A stretch of DNA of 64,000 nt from Mansonella perstans (GCA_037074765.1 JBAMDO010000578.1:620001-684000); one strand, 5' to 3'; shown: positions 41,401 to 55,814, counted from the stretch's first letter. Notes: generated by a model not told the origin, from the letters alone. Numbers and translations: made by a program.

Positions 41401-44400
41401 TGCCTTTTCAATCCTATTCAACATAATGACATTCTGTTTATTGCTTCGATCATTTATATGCTGCATTTGATTTTTGCTCTCATTTCAAATCATATTCTGA
41501 TCAGTATTTGCATTTTTGAGCTGGTAATATTGCAGTCGAAAAGATGTAATCTAAATGATGGCAAGGGTTTTGATGGGTTGCAAATGAAAAGAGAAGATTT
41601 CTTTGCGAAATATAACATTAAAAAAATATATAGCGATAATATTGACTCAAATTATCTCAAAAACTTTTCCAATCATTTTAACTCCTATAATCATTGGCTA
41701 TTCCAGTACCCACTGTAATAGTATCGGTGATAAGAAGAACTTTCTAAAAATATTGCCCAAAAATCAAAGTTAAAATTCAGAAAAAGTGAAAATAGAATTC
41801 CAATAAAAGAGGGAAAGATGGAAGTGAATGATGCTGCTGAATCCATAAGTTCCTGGTCACTCGCTGACCATTGCAACTTATTCGGAAGGCCAAAGAACAT
41901 GATGAAGTAAGCAAATTTCTCCCTGCCTGCAAAGCTCATGTCTTGGAATAACCGGATAAATTGGAGGTTCGCAAATAGTTTTAAGATCGTTTTCGTTGAT
42001 AATTGTTAAAATTTTTAAGATGAGAGAAAGTTGAGGGTGGCTGGTATTGCACCTCAAAAAGTGGACGCATCAAAATTCGTCTTTTCCTGGTTAATTCTCT
42101 CCAACCTCTCCTCTACCCTGGAGATGATACAGTTGTTTCGAAAATGGGGATGGACTTAACAAACTCGGGAGATGCGAAAGGTGCACAACGAGCAGCTACA
42201 ACCACCCTGACATATCTCCCTCGGTTGGGTCTTCCTCTCCTCCCCTTTTTCTGCGGTTGGAAATCAGTTGAACAGTCTTGACCTTTCGTCTGTTGCGCGA
42301 GAAAATGTCTACTACTGATCATCGGGTCACAAGTCGACCAATCATTCAATCATTTGCTGACAAAAATTTGAGGATTAAAATTAAAAATTGTTATCCGGAA
42401 TTTTCCTTCCAACTACTCAAAACTTCCTTTTTCCCGGAAGAAGGACTATCTAACCGAATTTCTGAAATCATAAGATATTTGAGTACTGTATCGGCTAATA
42501 TTTCAAATTTTAAGGAATTGAGTTTAGGGATTCCTTAAGACTTAAGGAAAAACTTGCGTATCAGCCAGTCTCAAAGGATGAGTTTTGCGCATTTCCACAA
42601 ATGAGCTCCAAAAAACTCTATAAGCTTCGAAGACTTTTCAGCTTGATCTCTATGTTACTGTTTCAAAATTTACTAATGGATAGTAGAATAAAATAATAGG
42701 ATGGTGAAGGAAAAACTTAAATGGAACTGTGATTTCTCATTCTAATCTTGAATTTTCAGAAGAACTTATTAGTTATCTCTTTGCTAACTTCTAGCGCATT
42801 TATAGATATGCACTAAATAATAATTCATTACTTTAAAAGTCTATCAATGCAAAAACAAGAAGTTGCAAATTTGGCAGTAAAATAGTTTGTAGTAAATTAT
42901 TTGCAATTGATTTCTTCTCTCTTCTCTTCTTCAAAATTATTTTTCACCAAAATTCTTATTTCGCTTCAGCCACTACTTAACCATTCAACAAACTAACAAG
43001 CCTAAAGGCTTTAACTCCCTCAAGAGTAATGCCTATTTCATTTCAGCGCATTTCTAAAAGAATTCTGAAAATATTGCACCAATATGACCCAATATATATG
43101 TATAACTTGCACTCCGTGGTTTATTGAATTAAGCTTCATTGTATAAATGCATCATTTGCCTGCCCGATCATTTTACCAATCCTTTTATAACTGCCCATCC
43201 TGTCTTAGTCTTTCCTGAAGCTCTTTCCAATTTCCGTTTTGTTTCCTTTTTCATTGTTTCATCAAAATAAATTTGGCTCCACTCTGTGCTCAATTTCCAT
43301 TCAGTAATTTATTATTATTCTTTCTGACATAGAGCTATCATTAAATGAGCTTAATTAAATCAACATTTAATTGTTAGGAAAAATTTTAGGCATTGGTTTT
43401 CTAATTTGCATTTTAATATGTTGTCAAGGAAGAACATAAATAGGTGATATTATGCTAAAGCATTTATGTATTAATTTACTTGCTTATCCATTTTCCTCTG
43501 ATAGCAATGGATATCATTGTAGTAGGAAGGTTGATCAAGTTCAGAATTCCTTTGCTTAATATATATATACTCTCAGAATTATTTTTATCAAGAATTCCGC
43601 ATTCAGTTATGAGAATGTTTTCACATTCTTTGTCAGGAATATCTATTGTCAGTTGTTTTGCAGCAAATATTTATTACTTCTTGCGCTCAATATTTTGCAG
43701 TTATTTATTATCATTCTCACAGAGGCCAATATTATTTATGGTTTCTTCTTCAAACTGTGAATTTTTTGATGCTCCGCTTTGATTTTTTGCGTCCAAACAT
43801 TTTGTCTGTCATAACTAGGTTAATATGAACGACTACTTGGCCTTCGCCAAAATTTATCGTTATTTTAAAAATGCATTTAAATTAAGTATGACGAAGTCAG
43901 ACGTTCCATCCTAATTTTTCAAATTTATTGTTTATCCTTTCAAATTTTTTACTTTCAATTTTTTTTCTTTTCCTTTGTTATAATCTCAAATTTCAGTGTC
44001 TTATGATGCCGTATGAGCGGCCGGATAGTTTGTTCACAAGATTTTCACATAAGTCAGCCAGCTTAGGTAAAATTCATAGTGAACGAAATCAAGCGGAAGA
44101 AATCCCGCTTCCACCAGCATTACATCGTTTTCTGGCCGCACCAACAATAAGATCACCTTCAAGTCCTCAGGTTTGTTTTATTTATTTATTTCTTTTTTTG
44201 AACCGATTAAAATTTTGTATAATTTTTCTGGGAGCTTTAAAAATTCCAGTCTGATTTATGATGTTTTTGTATGTTATCAGCAAACAGCCACCTGATGCGA
44301 AACTAGTATTAAGTAATTTCAGTACTTCAAAATAAATAAATGTTGTCCATGTGCTTTGAACTTTAACCTAATCTAACTGATTAAATAATATAGTATCACA

Positions 44401-47400
44401 CGAATATGGGAATGGTCATATCTTTATGGATAGTTTGTATCGCTTTGAGATACACATGTGTATGCATAAGCTTGCATTGTTTGTCATAAAAGGTAAACAA
44501 AGGAATGGCTCTTATCGGAGGATAGTTTATTCATTTGTAGTGCTTGAAATCTGCGATATATTTGGAATATCAGATCGCATTAGATTTAGCTGCCATTGCT
44601 AACTGTAAAGTTACAATGTTGAACAAATTAAGCTTCTTGCAAATAATAAAGAAAGAAAAAACTTGTGCTAAATTTGTAATAAAACAGAAAAGTTGATTTA
44701 AATTTTGCATGAATATGAAATAGAAAACGATTAAATACATTATTGTACCTGAAATGTTTCTCAAATTTCGTCTGCATTCAAATGATCGCAAAAAAAAAGG
44801 AATTCTCAAATATTATTATTCGAACCGTTAAGCATTATCTATTTACCCGTAAAACATTTAACCATTTATCCCTGCTGTGGTTTCTCAGAATCATATATCA
44901 CCGTAGGATATAATCAATTTCTTTTCCTCTCTTGTCTGTTTCCTTGGTAGTCATTCCGAAGCAATTGTTTGACATTTCACACGGTTATAATTCATTGTCT
45001 TCTTTGAAGTATAAGCTTTCTCATTATCTGATCTCCTTTGAACTCATCTGTAATGACTGTGTCCAATTTTCGATCAATTTATTGTTGAAATTTCCGGTAG
45101 CTTCCGTTGCAAGAATCTTGCCGGCATGCAATAATACTTTTTTTCGATCATGAAGATTCACTCATAACAGATTCCCAAACCTCATATCTTCTTAAATATA
45201 TTTAACGGTACAGCAAACCACTTCAGGCATACCGAGAGTTTAAATATCACTTATTTACTTACCGTTTGTAAATGAGTGAATTGATTAGTGCTACTTAGCT
45301 AATGCTTCTTACTTTGCTGCCAATGCTTCAGATGACCAATTGACCAGTTGATGCCATCACTTTTTTGACTGTAATGATGAATGTATAGATTGTATCCACT
45401 CATATTCCATTACTCGTCAACGCAGCTGTCTCTCACTCTGTTATTCGATCATTTGTTTAAAAAAAGAAACTTTCTTGGTAATAAATTAAAAATGAAAAAA
45501 AGGTCCTCTTGTAGGATTATCAATTGTTTTGTTCAAGTTCAATTCCAGTTACTGTTGTTTTGTTGAAGTAAGAACGCAAAATAACAAAAATTCTTTATAT
45601 CTGAAATAATAAGGAGGTAACTTCGAAGTTCTTTGATAAAGTATTTCCAAATGAACTAGTCACGAAATATAAAAAGTGTATTTCATGAAGGATCAGAAAT
45701 GGAATAGATTTTAATTCAGCGATATTATTTCCTTATTTAACAGTTGTTCAATCATAACAAATCCGATAAAGAAGTGCCAGAAAATGTATTGCTGCAGTTT
45801 ATTTCAGCTAAAAACAGTATTGCGATTAGCTAATGAAGATTTGGAAAATGTTGCCATTCATGGAAACAGCTTTGTTTTTCGGTGCAATCAGTCGGGATTT
45901 TCGAAATCGTTTAACAAATATACATTCGATCAAATTTTTGCTCCCGATACTACCATTGTTCGTCATTAAATTAATTATTACACGAAGTATCATTCTGCAC
46001 TGTGAAGTTCGGCTGCTTTGCTTTAAAAATTTTGATTGTAATTTATACAATACGTAGAAACTTCCACTGTATGATAGTGACACTTCAAGAGTTTATTAAA
46101 GAAACTGCAGAGGTCGTGCTTATGAAGTCATGGTACTTTAAAGATGGTATGAAAAATGACAGTGGAAACTAGAATTATTATTTTCAGCAACAAATATGTT
46201 CCGTTTGCTTACCGGATCTATTACAAACATGTTTTAGTGGTTCTGATGCTTGCTTCATCTATTTTGGTGCTGTGTCAAAAGGTATCAATTGTTAATTGAT
46301 AGGCTCAGATTCTCTAATTTTCTTTGGAAAAATGAATCTAAAATGAGGAGATATGGGTGATCGCATATTAAATTATTCGTTAGATTTCATTCGATGGCTA
46401 TTTTATTAGTTATTAATGATCATATACAGTAGCAATTTTTATTGTTTAACGCAATTATCGCGGTACTTTATTGCTGCTTCTAAAGCATTGAGAATATTCG
46501 GTAATTAGAAATCCTGGACGAGTAGGCACAAATAAGAGTGGTTAAAAGCGCTGAACGTATATGATATATGCAATCCATTTTATAACATTGATTTTGTGAT
46601 TGTCGTTATTTGCATTTGAGTTTCATAATTTTGATCATTTAAAAGAGACTTCAGTTCTAAAGAAATTTAAGTTATTGATGATTATTAAGATTATTAATAA
46701 ATTAGCATACGTTAAGTAAATACTTGATGATGTGAAGCAGCGGAAATCTAATTGAAACATTAGAAAAATAATTGGGTGAAGGATGCTCACTATTTATCTT
46801 TGAATATGATTTCCAGTGGATTTCTCCTAGGGAATAGTATCAATAAAATAAAAGCTTTTGGAGGAATTAGATTTGAATTCTCTTCTTTTTGCAAATTTTA
46901 ATGTTTGAAAAGAATTGATATACTTTAAACTCGCTATTTCTAGCTAAAAATGAGCTACTGTATTCGAAATATAGTCAACAGGATTTCGCAGCGGTGTCAT
47001 TGCCCAGTACGACTTCAAATTTGGCCAGTTCATCATCTGGAACACAATATCCAGGTATTTTTCCATCTGCACTGCTGCTCACATTTCGACTAATATCCGA
47101 ATTGCGCCAACGTCGGCCGGATTTTCATCATTCTGTCCGCATTTCGGCGCTCTATTATTCTCAACGTCGTAATGTGCTCATCGATCTTCTTGCTTCGTTT
47201 ATTCTGCCCGGTTAGTTCATCCAATATATATTTATCTTGATATGCTTGTATGGATTTCTACCGAAAAAAAGAATCCATTATCATCCATTAAATCTTTCTT
47301 GCGAAAAGACCAAAAAAGTCATTAATCAACAAGATTTGCTTACTCTATTCAATAGGATAATCGATAGCTATGCCAAAGATGCCAAAGATACATCATATTT

Positions 47401-50400
47401 TTTTATCTTCTTAACATTAGTCTGTTGGAAATTGATAAAAAGGCCACAAATTGAAATTTATATTGAAGAATTTTGAAGTTCTGAAAATCATATAGAATTT
47501 TTTCAAATCTGAAAATTTTTAAAATCCAAAATAAAGCCAATGATCATTACTGCTTATAATCCTTCCAAATTCATTCCGATATCTGATCATTAGATCTGAA
47601 ATTCCTAATTGTAGTTCCCTCACGAGATATTGTTACCATTCGAGAAGATTCCGTACTGGGAGTCAAAATTGAGAGTCGTAGCGAAGTGAGAGTGGATTCG
47701 GTGCAACAAGCAATGTTGATGATCGATGACATTACCCACGCCAGACTTACCGGTACTTTCCAAAATCTCTTCGTATAAACAAAAAGAATTCTCGAATCTA
47801 ATAGCGAACTGATAAAGTCAAATTATTTTTCATGTTTTATACATCTTAAGTGAATTGTAAATTCTTTTGTGAAAGAACGAAAGTGCATTTTATGAAGAAA
47901 ATATCAGAATATAAGGAAATGATTTTCAAGGGAAATAACGGATGAAGATCTCCTTATATTTACATGAAAGACGTGAATGCCGTTAGTAATCCATACTGCA
48001 AATACGGCATTCACGAATAGCACCATAAACTTTATGTTTGCTGTCTGTGTCTACCAATTTTATGATTCCCTTCTAATGAAAGATTTATACCGCCATTCAG
48101 TCATAAAAATTTCTTAAGTTCATCAGGCAAAAGGAAAAAAGTTCGAGTTCCTACGCTATGTCATAAAAAGTTGGCAGCTGCGGATCCTGATGTAAACGAA
48201 AGATTTGCATCGCATCCAAAGTTGTAAATACAAATCTCAAAGAGGCAGCAGTAAAACGCAATTTGTTAGAACCTATAAATGTGTATAACTCTTTGAATTA
48301 CTCATAAAAGCAAACGAAAAATTTTATTGCCTGATGATTGAAATTTGTCTGAAAATTTGCCTCTTTTCGATATCCCAAAATACTTCAAAATATAGCAGGA
48401 AAATTAGTTTAAAAAATATCTTTTCTTCCTACCTTTTCATCGAAAAATCATTAGAATACACTCAATTTCGAAATGATAAATCAGAATAGAAATTTCAGTT
48501 TAAAAAAATTAACAATAAAAAGAACAGAGGGAAATTAGAATTCTAATAAATGTGATTGCACCGAAATATCATGCTTAAAGCATTACCGCCATCATCTGAA
48601 TGCAATGACGCTTCTGTTTCATTTCAGAAGATGAAAATGAACAGCGATGTGGACATCTTTTCTTCTACATCAATTTGTACAGGTACTTTTGAAATAGATA
48701 GTCTCAATGAAGATAATTTTTTTATTAATTACGGTATAATGTATAGAATATCTGTAATTTTTACATCTTGAAAATTCGGGAAAAAAACGTGCACACTTCA
48801 TAATCTAGCGAATTCTTAAGTAAATCGAAGTAATAAATGCAAAACAAAAGTTTCTCATTCTATCTGCTACTTTTTCTTTTATTTAAAAATTAACTTGATA
48901 TGATTATTAATTTGAATAGTTGAAATTTCTTCCATGAAAATCTTATTTTTCCAATCCAACAAATATTACACTTAGTATTTAATCGAAGAATGGTTAAAAA
49001 TATAAAATAAGACAAGAAATTCTTTCCATTCATGTCTTACTACTTCTCTTTTCTATTCCGATAGATTGAGATTTTTTTTGATAAGTGCGGGCACCGGTTA
49101 GTCTGACGTTAAATTTTTTTCCCTTGTTACAATGAATTATGAATTGTGTGCCATATTTTTATGGCTGCCAGTTAAATTGATTTTGCAAAATTTCAATCTA
49201 ATCCAGCAACAACTGTTCACACACACACCGATTTATTTCACACTTTAAACTGTTGACAAATGTTTTGATAATAATTCACAGCGATACACGATTACAACAA
49301 TCACAATGAGTATCACTAAACAAAAGCACCGCATGACAGGAAATGTTGATCCGGAAGGATATTGAAATTTACACTTATTTTAATCATTTCATGTTACTTT
49401 AATTGCCGATAACTATTATTATTTGTCCGGCAGTTGTCTCATTTTACAGCAATGCAAAATGGCTAGAATGAGAAATTATAAAAATATCTGAAAAAGGAAA
49501 TGAGGCATATCATTTTTCACAAGTTATAAAACCTACAATTCAATTAATTCAAAAAAATTTCATCAATTATTTGATAAAACTACTGAAATCATTCCAGGTA
49601 TAAGAAGAACACATCTCAATTAATTGGCGGTCGATCACGATTATGTTTAGTAGATTTAGGACTTGGTGAACGTACATCAAAAGGTGATATGCAGACAATG
49701 ACTATGCCTGTTATCACGAACCTTCTGGTTGCATTGTTTCAAGGACAGCGATACCTTCCAAGCAGGTTTCTTCCTCATATCTATCGGAAAAAAATTTTTG
49801 CGATTTCTAAGCATGCGATAATATTAATCACAATGTTTATTTGTCGTAACATTTGTTCTTTCTTTCTTCTCTAACTTTAACTTCAGACAAAGTCCTTTGT
49901 GTATGTTATTAAAAGAATCATTGGGTAGTGTACAAGTGAAGGCATCGCTTCTTTTCGCTTCACTTTCCGATCGAATTCCAGAGTCAGAAAATATTTTACA
50001 AATGATGTCCAAAATACAACGTGCTGCTAAACCAAGAAAAACACATCGCGTAAGTAATTGCAGTAATTGTTAACTTGATTAATTGCACTTTTTTTGACTT
50101 TTCTTTTTTAAAAATTGCTGCAAACAATGTTTCAAAATATCTCAGTTGTTCAACGTTAGGCTAATTTGGGTCATTTTCGAAACAGTATTTGTTCGTCGTT
50201 TTTTTTCTTTTTATTTCAACGTTCAAGTTACAGAAATGGTTCTTTCTAGTGGCTAGAAAAATTATCATTAAATGGGATATTTTCAGGTTGGAAGTGATTC
50301 ATCTTCTTCGGACTCGGCTCGTCAACGTCTGGCTGCAAGTAGTGAAGGGAATTCGAGTTCAGAACAGTCGTGCGCTGAAACGGTCATTTTCCTCGGACCT

Positions 50401-53400
50401 TCTGTCAGGTTCATCTTTTCGAGCTTAAACATTTTTTTTACTGCACTCAGGCTAGCTATGAGACGCTAACCTTAAAAGTTTGATCAAGGAGTTGCTTTGT
50501 ACTTTGACTCAGTTATTCGCTATAAGCTAGCATAATAAAAGAAAGATAATTAAAATAAAGTAGAGAGTTTTTGAACTTCATTTTCTCATATTTTTCTGTA
50601 CTATCCAAAACCAGAACTGGCATTTGTGCCAGTAGGATGGTCCACATTATCAACGTAGACTGTGATTCAATTCGTAAAAAGAGAGTTTTGGCAGACAAAG
50701 CTTTTTGTGAATATTCTTTTCCACTCACTTTTAATATCCGAAAAAATATCATTTATGCAAGAAAATGGCTTCATTTTTAGGTCGGGTAAAGAAGCAAGGC
50801 GACGAGTTTATTATAATTAAGTAAAGCTAGTCGAACTACATCTGTCAACTTTTATTTTTTATAGATAATTTGCGAAATTTAACAGTTAAATTTTAGGAAC
50901 GCTTTAAGTTTGAAACGGGTTTTCCGATTTTTTAGAATAGAACCAGCTGCTGGCCAACAACAGGCAAAACGAAGAACAAATGAAAATGCAATTGATTCAG
51001 TGAAACGGAAAATGATCCTAGACTGGATCAAAGACACTCAGGAAAACAGATACTCTGAACCTATTAAGGTTCCTTATTTGCTCAATTGAGCCTATTTTTC
51101 ATATATCACTTTTGGCCATTTCGTATGTTCATTATTATTCGATTTAATATCATAATTGATTTTTAGATTAATGTTTGCGTGCAATGTAACGAAGACGACA
51201 TAGACATGGAAAATTTACAACAATATGGTTGCCGACGACAATTAGACGATATTTTGGAGGATGATGAAGAAGCTAGTGGATGTCATTCACCGCGGTGCCT
51301 ACCAGTCGCTGAACAGTTCCTTGAATCTTTCCAAAATATCGGAACTCTTCAGCAGCCGCTAAGTATTCTTAGCCTGGATAAAGTTTCTGCTTCAACATCC
51401 GGAAAAAGTGCATCCGAAAATGTTTGTATTATTTCTTTATAGCTCGTGCAATTTTTCAGCTGCAAATGCAGGTATCGTAAAGTTACTACGTCGTCTTATA
51501 TCTATGAAACGGTTAGAAATCACTTTGGAATTGTAATCCAGCAACGTCTTTCATTTAAAATATACTGTTCATTATTTATTTACGTATATGAGCTTGCCAC
51601 ATTTATTTAATGTGTATTGGAGTAAAAGCTTTCTTGCATTTTCGTGTGTTTAATTATTTACTATCTTAATTTCATTATCAGTTCATTATCCCTTCTATTT
51701 GTTCCGTAATTCAGGAAGTGGAAGATGACGATTTAGAACGAGCGATGGCTGCTAGCATCAGTTCCATTCGTTCACATGAAATACTTTCACGGTTAAATGA
51801 TGATTTATCAGAAAATCAATCTGAGGTTAGCGTTAACATTTTCGAGCTAAAAAAAAATCACACAATGATATCATTAAGTATTTGTAAACAGATCAACAAG
51901 TAGATTGTGTAAATTATTAAGAGAATATAAGTAAACAAGGAAAGACTTCATGTCACTAACTATCAATAATGAAAGAGCCAACTATTAGTTTATTTGCAAA
52001 TAGATGGACAGTTATATTACTAGACAAATAAGCTATATTATCATAATCACTTGATTATTTGAATACATCTAGTGAAGGGAATCTGTCGTCTGATTTGACT
52101 TAATTATCTATCAAATATTTCAGTGTCTATGTTAGTGACAAAAATATTTTATGATTCTAATGATAGATTTGGTACAAGAGTATTTCAAAATAATTATCTT
52201 TAGAATTTGAGTTGTAAACAGGTTTATTTATTTATTTTTTACTGAATTTATGACAAACTAATGGTCATGTACACTTTCATCGTACGATTTTGTTGACCAT
52301 AAAAATTGCCAGTGTAATCATCGTTTAATTGGCTATCATTTGCCGCGTCAAACCATTTCAACGACTGTAAATTTGCTCATCTCAATGGCAACTAATTGTC
52401 AAGAAAATTGGTGGTCTTGCGCTGCTTGGTTTGATATAGAGAGATTTCAAAAGCAGTTCAAACATTTGAAATTCAAAAAAATGGCTCGTGAAAGTTAAGA
52501 CTAAATGCCAGTCTCGTGAGAGATAAGGCAAACACCAAGCACATTTTAATGGAAAATTGATGGATCATTTATTACAGCGAGAAATTGTAAAAAGATATCA
52601 CTTGATATGAATTACAGGGAAAGCAAACTTTTGAAATAAATTTATTGGTGACGGTATGCATATTTAAGAAAGTTTCTGAGGATTAATCATACCATCTCTC
52701 TTTCCTCTCTTCGTAGGAAATCATTGCTATCTATTTTTAATCAAAAATCTTTTTAATTTTGATTTAGAGTTTTAAGCGAAAAATTGTTCTACTAAATTTA
52801 AAATTGTCCTGCTAAATTTAAAATTCACGAAAAGGCTATGTAAATTGTTGTAAATGTGAAGCATTTGAATGTATCAAAAATTAATTTAAATTTACAACTG
52901 ATTACAGAAATCAGTGAAACTAGTCCTCAATTTCATATCCAAATCTTGATCAAATGTCATAAAATAAAGAATGGCATTGAATTCCCAAACGTGATTGATT
53001 AAGAATGACATTTCATAGTACCCAACATGATGATGACACGTTAAATTTACTGATTTGTTCTTTTGTTTCTTTTTTCTCATTTTGTTCTTTTTTCCATTCT
53101 CCTCATCGATAAATAAATTCGAAATTTAATTCGATCATTCAATTAAAACTGGCACTGGTTTGCAATAGTAAAGGATGAAAATATATGTTTTCGTGACTGA
53201 CATTGAAGAAAACTTCACTTGTAATTTTCCAAACAATCTTTTTTTTGTTTTAAAAAAATTAGAATAATCTACATGTAAAAATTTATACAGAATAAATTAA
53301 ATCTCCAAGTTTGGATTTAAGTTCTTGAATTTCTTCATACAAAATGAATCAAAATATTTGATATTTTGGAGAGCACCAGTTTTGCACTCAACGAGAAAAA

Positions 53401-55814
53401 GTCTCAGATTGAGTAATTATTAATGACAGCTTTGAAAACCGAACATGTACCAATGATCTGTTGCAGAATATATCAGAAAGTGATAGTTCGTTGTCGGGAT
53501 TTTATCGAGGAACAATGAAATCGGGAGCTTATACAGATGAAAAATTGCGCCAACTTAGTGCAACTTACGAGAAAAAGAAAAAGAAATTCGTTCCTTTAAG
53601 CTGTTGCAAAAATAGCATGGTTAGCTGAGAGTTTCATTAATGGATTCGAATATTTTGAATGATACACAAAATTCAGAAATTGAGGAATTAAATGATGATC
53701 TTGCGAAAGCTGCAACTGCTTCTATCTTTATGCTCATCCTATCATAGCTTTAACTGCTTTATGGAATTTTTTCAACAGATTTTTCCAAGATATTCCCGAA
53801 AGATATCATTTTTCTAAAGGCATAATTTGGCTTTATTATTTCTTCATATTTGCATCTTCAGCTTTCATCGGGAAGTAGTAGTGGTTACGGGCAAGCTAGC
53901 TCATTTGCTATTCTAAAAACAATAGAGAAAGCGGATGCTCACGAGAATAACCAACTGGCTAGTGATGCTTTTCCATCACCTTTATTGGATCAGCCAGTGG
54001 TTATGAAAAACAGCAAGAGTATCACATTGAATACCACATCAGTACCACGATCCAATACGCATCCGCTGAATAGTTATGCCACTAAGAAGTATGTTCATTT
54101 TAAGGTATTCCAAAATTGATTCATTAATAGGAGGACTGTTATCATTATGATGAAATGTACAGTCTTTTTTTGCAGTAATCGACCAGAAACATTACCGAAA
54201 AGTAAGTTACCACGACGGACTGCGGAAAGTAATATACGTAAAGCATCTCCCGAAAAACCAATTTTGTTGGAACGTACGTCACCACAATACCTCGCTGCCA
54301 AAGGTTCACGTCGTGATTCATTGGATTCCAAAAAAGAAACCAAGAAATGGTAATGCTTTGTGAGAAATTTAATAATACCTTATTGCGATGCTAGAAAACC
54401 GTTTTATCTAAATTTAAATTACAACGAGGGTTAACTAACTATCGAATCATTAGTAACTCAAGCAGTGGATAGGTTGACAAAATTAATTTATGGAGCCTCG
54501 AGAGACCCATCTCGTGGATGAAAAAATAATGATAGTGAATTTCCAACCACTCAGTAATTTATTGCAGCAAACGCATTATTGAAAGACGAAATTCGAGTGA
54601 GGCCAATCAAAAGACGACAAATTTTGTACCGTCACCTTATTCCATGGCAAATTTTTTTCTCTTTTTTTCACAATTAGCAAGCATCGATTTAACGAATGAT
54701 TTTTAAATCAGTAATTAAAGAATTATTGCTTGCCGTTTATTTCTATTACTAATTGAATCAGTAAATACATAGTAACCATGTGGTACATGTGATACATGGT
54801 TTAAATTTAGGTAACTGATGCAAAGCAGGAAACGGGAGCATATTCATCAGGCCATGGGAGTGATGAAAATGGTTCAATTTATAGTCGGTCATTGTTAACC
54901 CTATTATCACCTCGTTCTAATCGACCTCGAAATCGCGAAAGTTTTTCGGCTAGTAGCGGTTATGAAAGTGCAACCGGTGTGGACATTGCTAAAAATTATG
55001 GTGATCTTCTTAATAAATCCCCATTCTCATCATAATTTTTTTTTTTCCAATCTCTTGATAATTTCAACATGAAAAACAGAGAAATCGAAAATATATGACC
55101 TTTGAATTTTTGATCCTTGAATGTTTTGATTATTTTTAACTAAAGAAGTCATGTGCAGCATTCGATTAAAATTTATATCTGAAATTTTCAGGGTCACTCT
55201 CAAAAAGACGACTTTTTGAACCATCACGAAATCATTCTTCAAATAAAGTAAATCATTTCATGAATTTATTTTTGAAATTCTTCAATAATTTTTAATGCTC
55301 TTATATTTTATCTACTACGGTTTACTTGTAAGCTTTATAGTTTGAGATGGTAAAGTTCAGATAATTTACTAGTCTGCAATAAAAATTTCGTATTTTCAGC
55401 ATGCATTATTGATGGATAAACGAGTTAATTTAATGATTAGACGACAAAATCGTCTTCGTGAAGATTTACGTGAAGCGAAACGTCTACTAGGTGTTGCAGA
55501 TGAACATTTCCTTACCGCATCTGCATCTAGTCTTCGAGGAGTAACCTTATTAGAAGCACTTACTCAGGTATGTATACTTCATCAATTGATATTTTATGAG
55601 CTATTATGAATAAACAAACAAATTAATCTATTAATTATTATTGGTTTGTGAAAGAATAATGAAACAATGGCTTTAATATTATCTCCTTCTAAATCTTCTT
55701 CCTAAAGAAAAGTAAATTCGAATACGAATTATTTCTTTTCAGGAAACAAAAATTTTGGAAAAACGTTTGATAGCATGCCGTAATCATGCAATGATCGTAA
55801 CGTGCCTTTTGTGA
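38500..55814 (+). CDS. vab-8: VAB-8/KIF26-type atypical kinesin with degenerate motor
   Basis: In C. elegans VAB-8 drives posterior cell and axon migration; KIF26 proteins are its vertebrate kin and lack normal motor ATPase. Exons: 38500-38544 (tentative), 43997-44170, 45808-45957, 46188-46281, 46992-47210, 47615-47752, 48628-48682, 49598-49765, 49887-50049, 50287-50408, 50936-51068, 51167-51421, 51715-51825, 53467-53619, 53862-54088, 54176-54349, 54568-54625, 54811-55000, 55192-55247, 55400-55567, 55743-55814. This gives 974 residues, in phase. The motor-like region is residues about 74-402. It holds NKYTFDQIFAPDTT (kinesin FxFDxVF), VRISALYYSQRRNVLIDLL, TIREDSVLGVKI, GHLFFYINLY, GGRSRLCLVDLGLGE (KIF26 has GGRSRLHLIDLGSCE) and RQSPLCMLLKESLG. 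The P-loop is absent. A Ser-rich tail and a short C-terminal helical segment follow. AATAAA at 55910-55915. The first exon could instead be replaced by an internal start at the ATGs near 44003. Confidence 0.85.
38545..43996. other. Putative first intron of the vab-8-like gene, 5.4 kb
   Basis: If the tentative exon at 38500-38544 is correct this is one long intron; if not, most of it is upstream intergenic sequence. I see no coherent exon chain on either strand. Isolated frames occur at 39539-39733 (-), 40905-41135 (+), 41392-41718 (+), 41691-41939 (-), 42113-42349 (-), 42278-42538 (+) and 43480-43782 (+). The part around 42040-42300 is clearly richer in G+C than its surroundings. Confidence 0.5.
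51826..53466 (+). other. Long intron (1.6 kb) in the vab-8-like gene
   Basis: Lies between the exon ending at 51825 and the exon starting at 53467; phase 0 on both sides. No additional exon with compatible phase and splice sites is evident. One isolated - strand frame at 52892-53080 has no features. Confidence 0.6.

Noticed and set aside
41392..41718. 108-codon + strand frame
   Set aside because: One of the longest isolated frames, but its composition is that of random A+T-rich sequence (Ile, Phe, Leu, Asn, Ser) and there is no exon chain around it.
43928..44254. Whole 108-codon frame as a stand-alone gene
   Set aside because: Only 43997-44170 is coding, as an exon of the vab-8-like gene; the flanks are intron.
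48556..48771. 71-codon + frame beginning at 48556
   Set aside because: Only the part from 48628 is used, in another frame: after the TTTCAG acceptor it reads GHLFFYINLY, aligns to KIF26 SHMLFTLHVYQ and keeps phase on both sides.
54147..54353. Direct splice of 54349 to 54811
   Set aside because: That junction makes an immediate stop. The small exon 54568-54625 restores phase and has good acceptor and donor sites.
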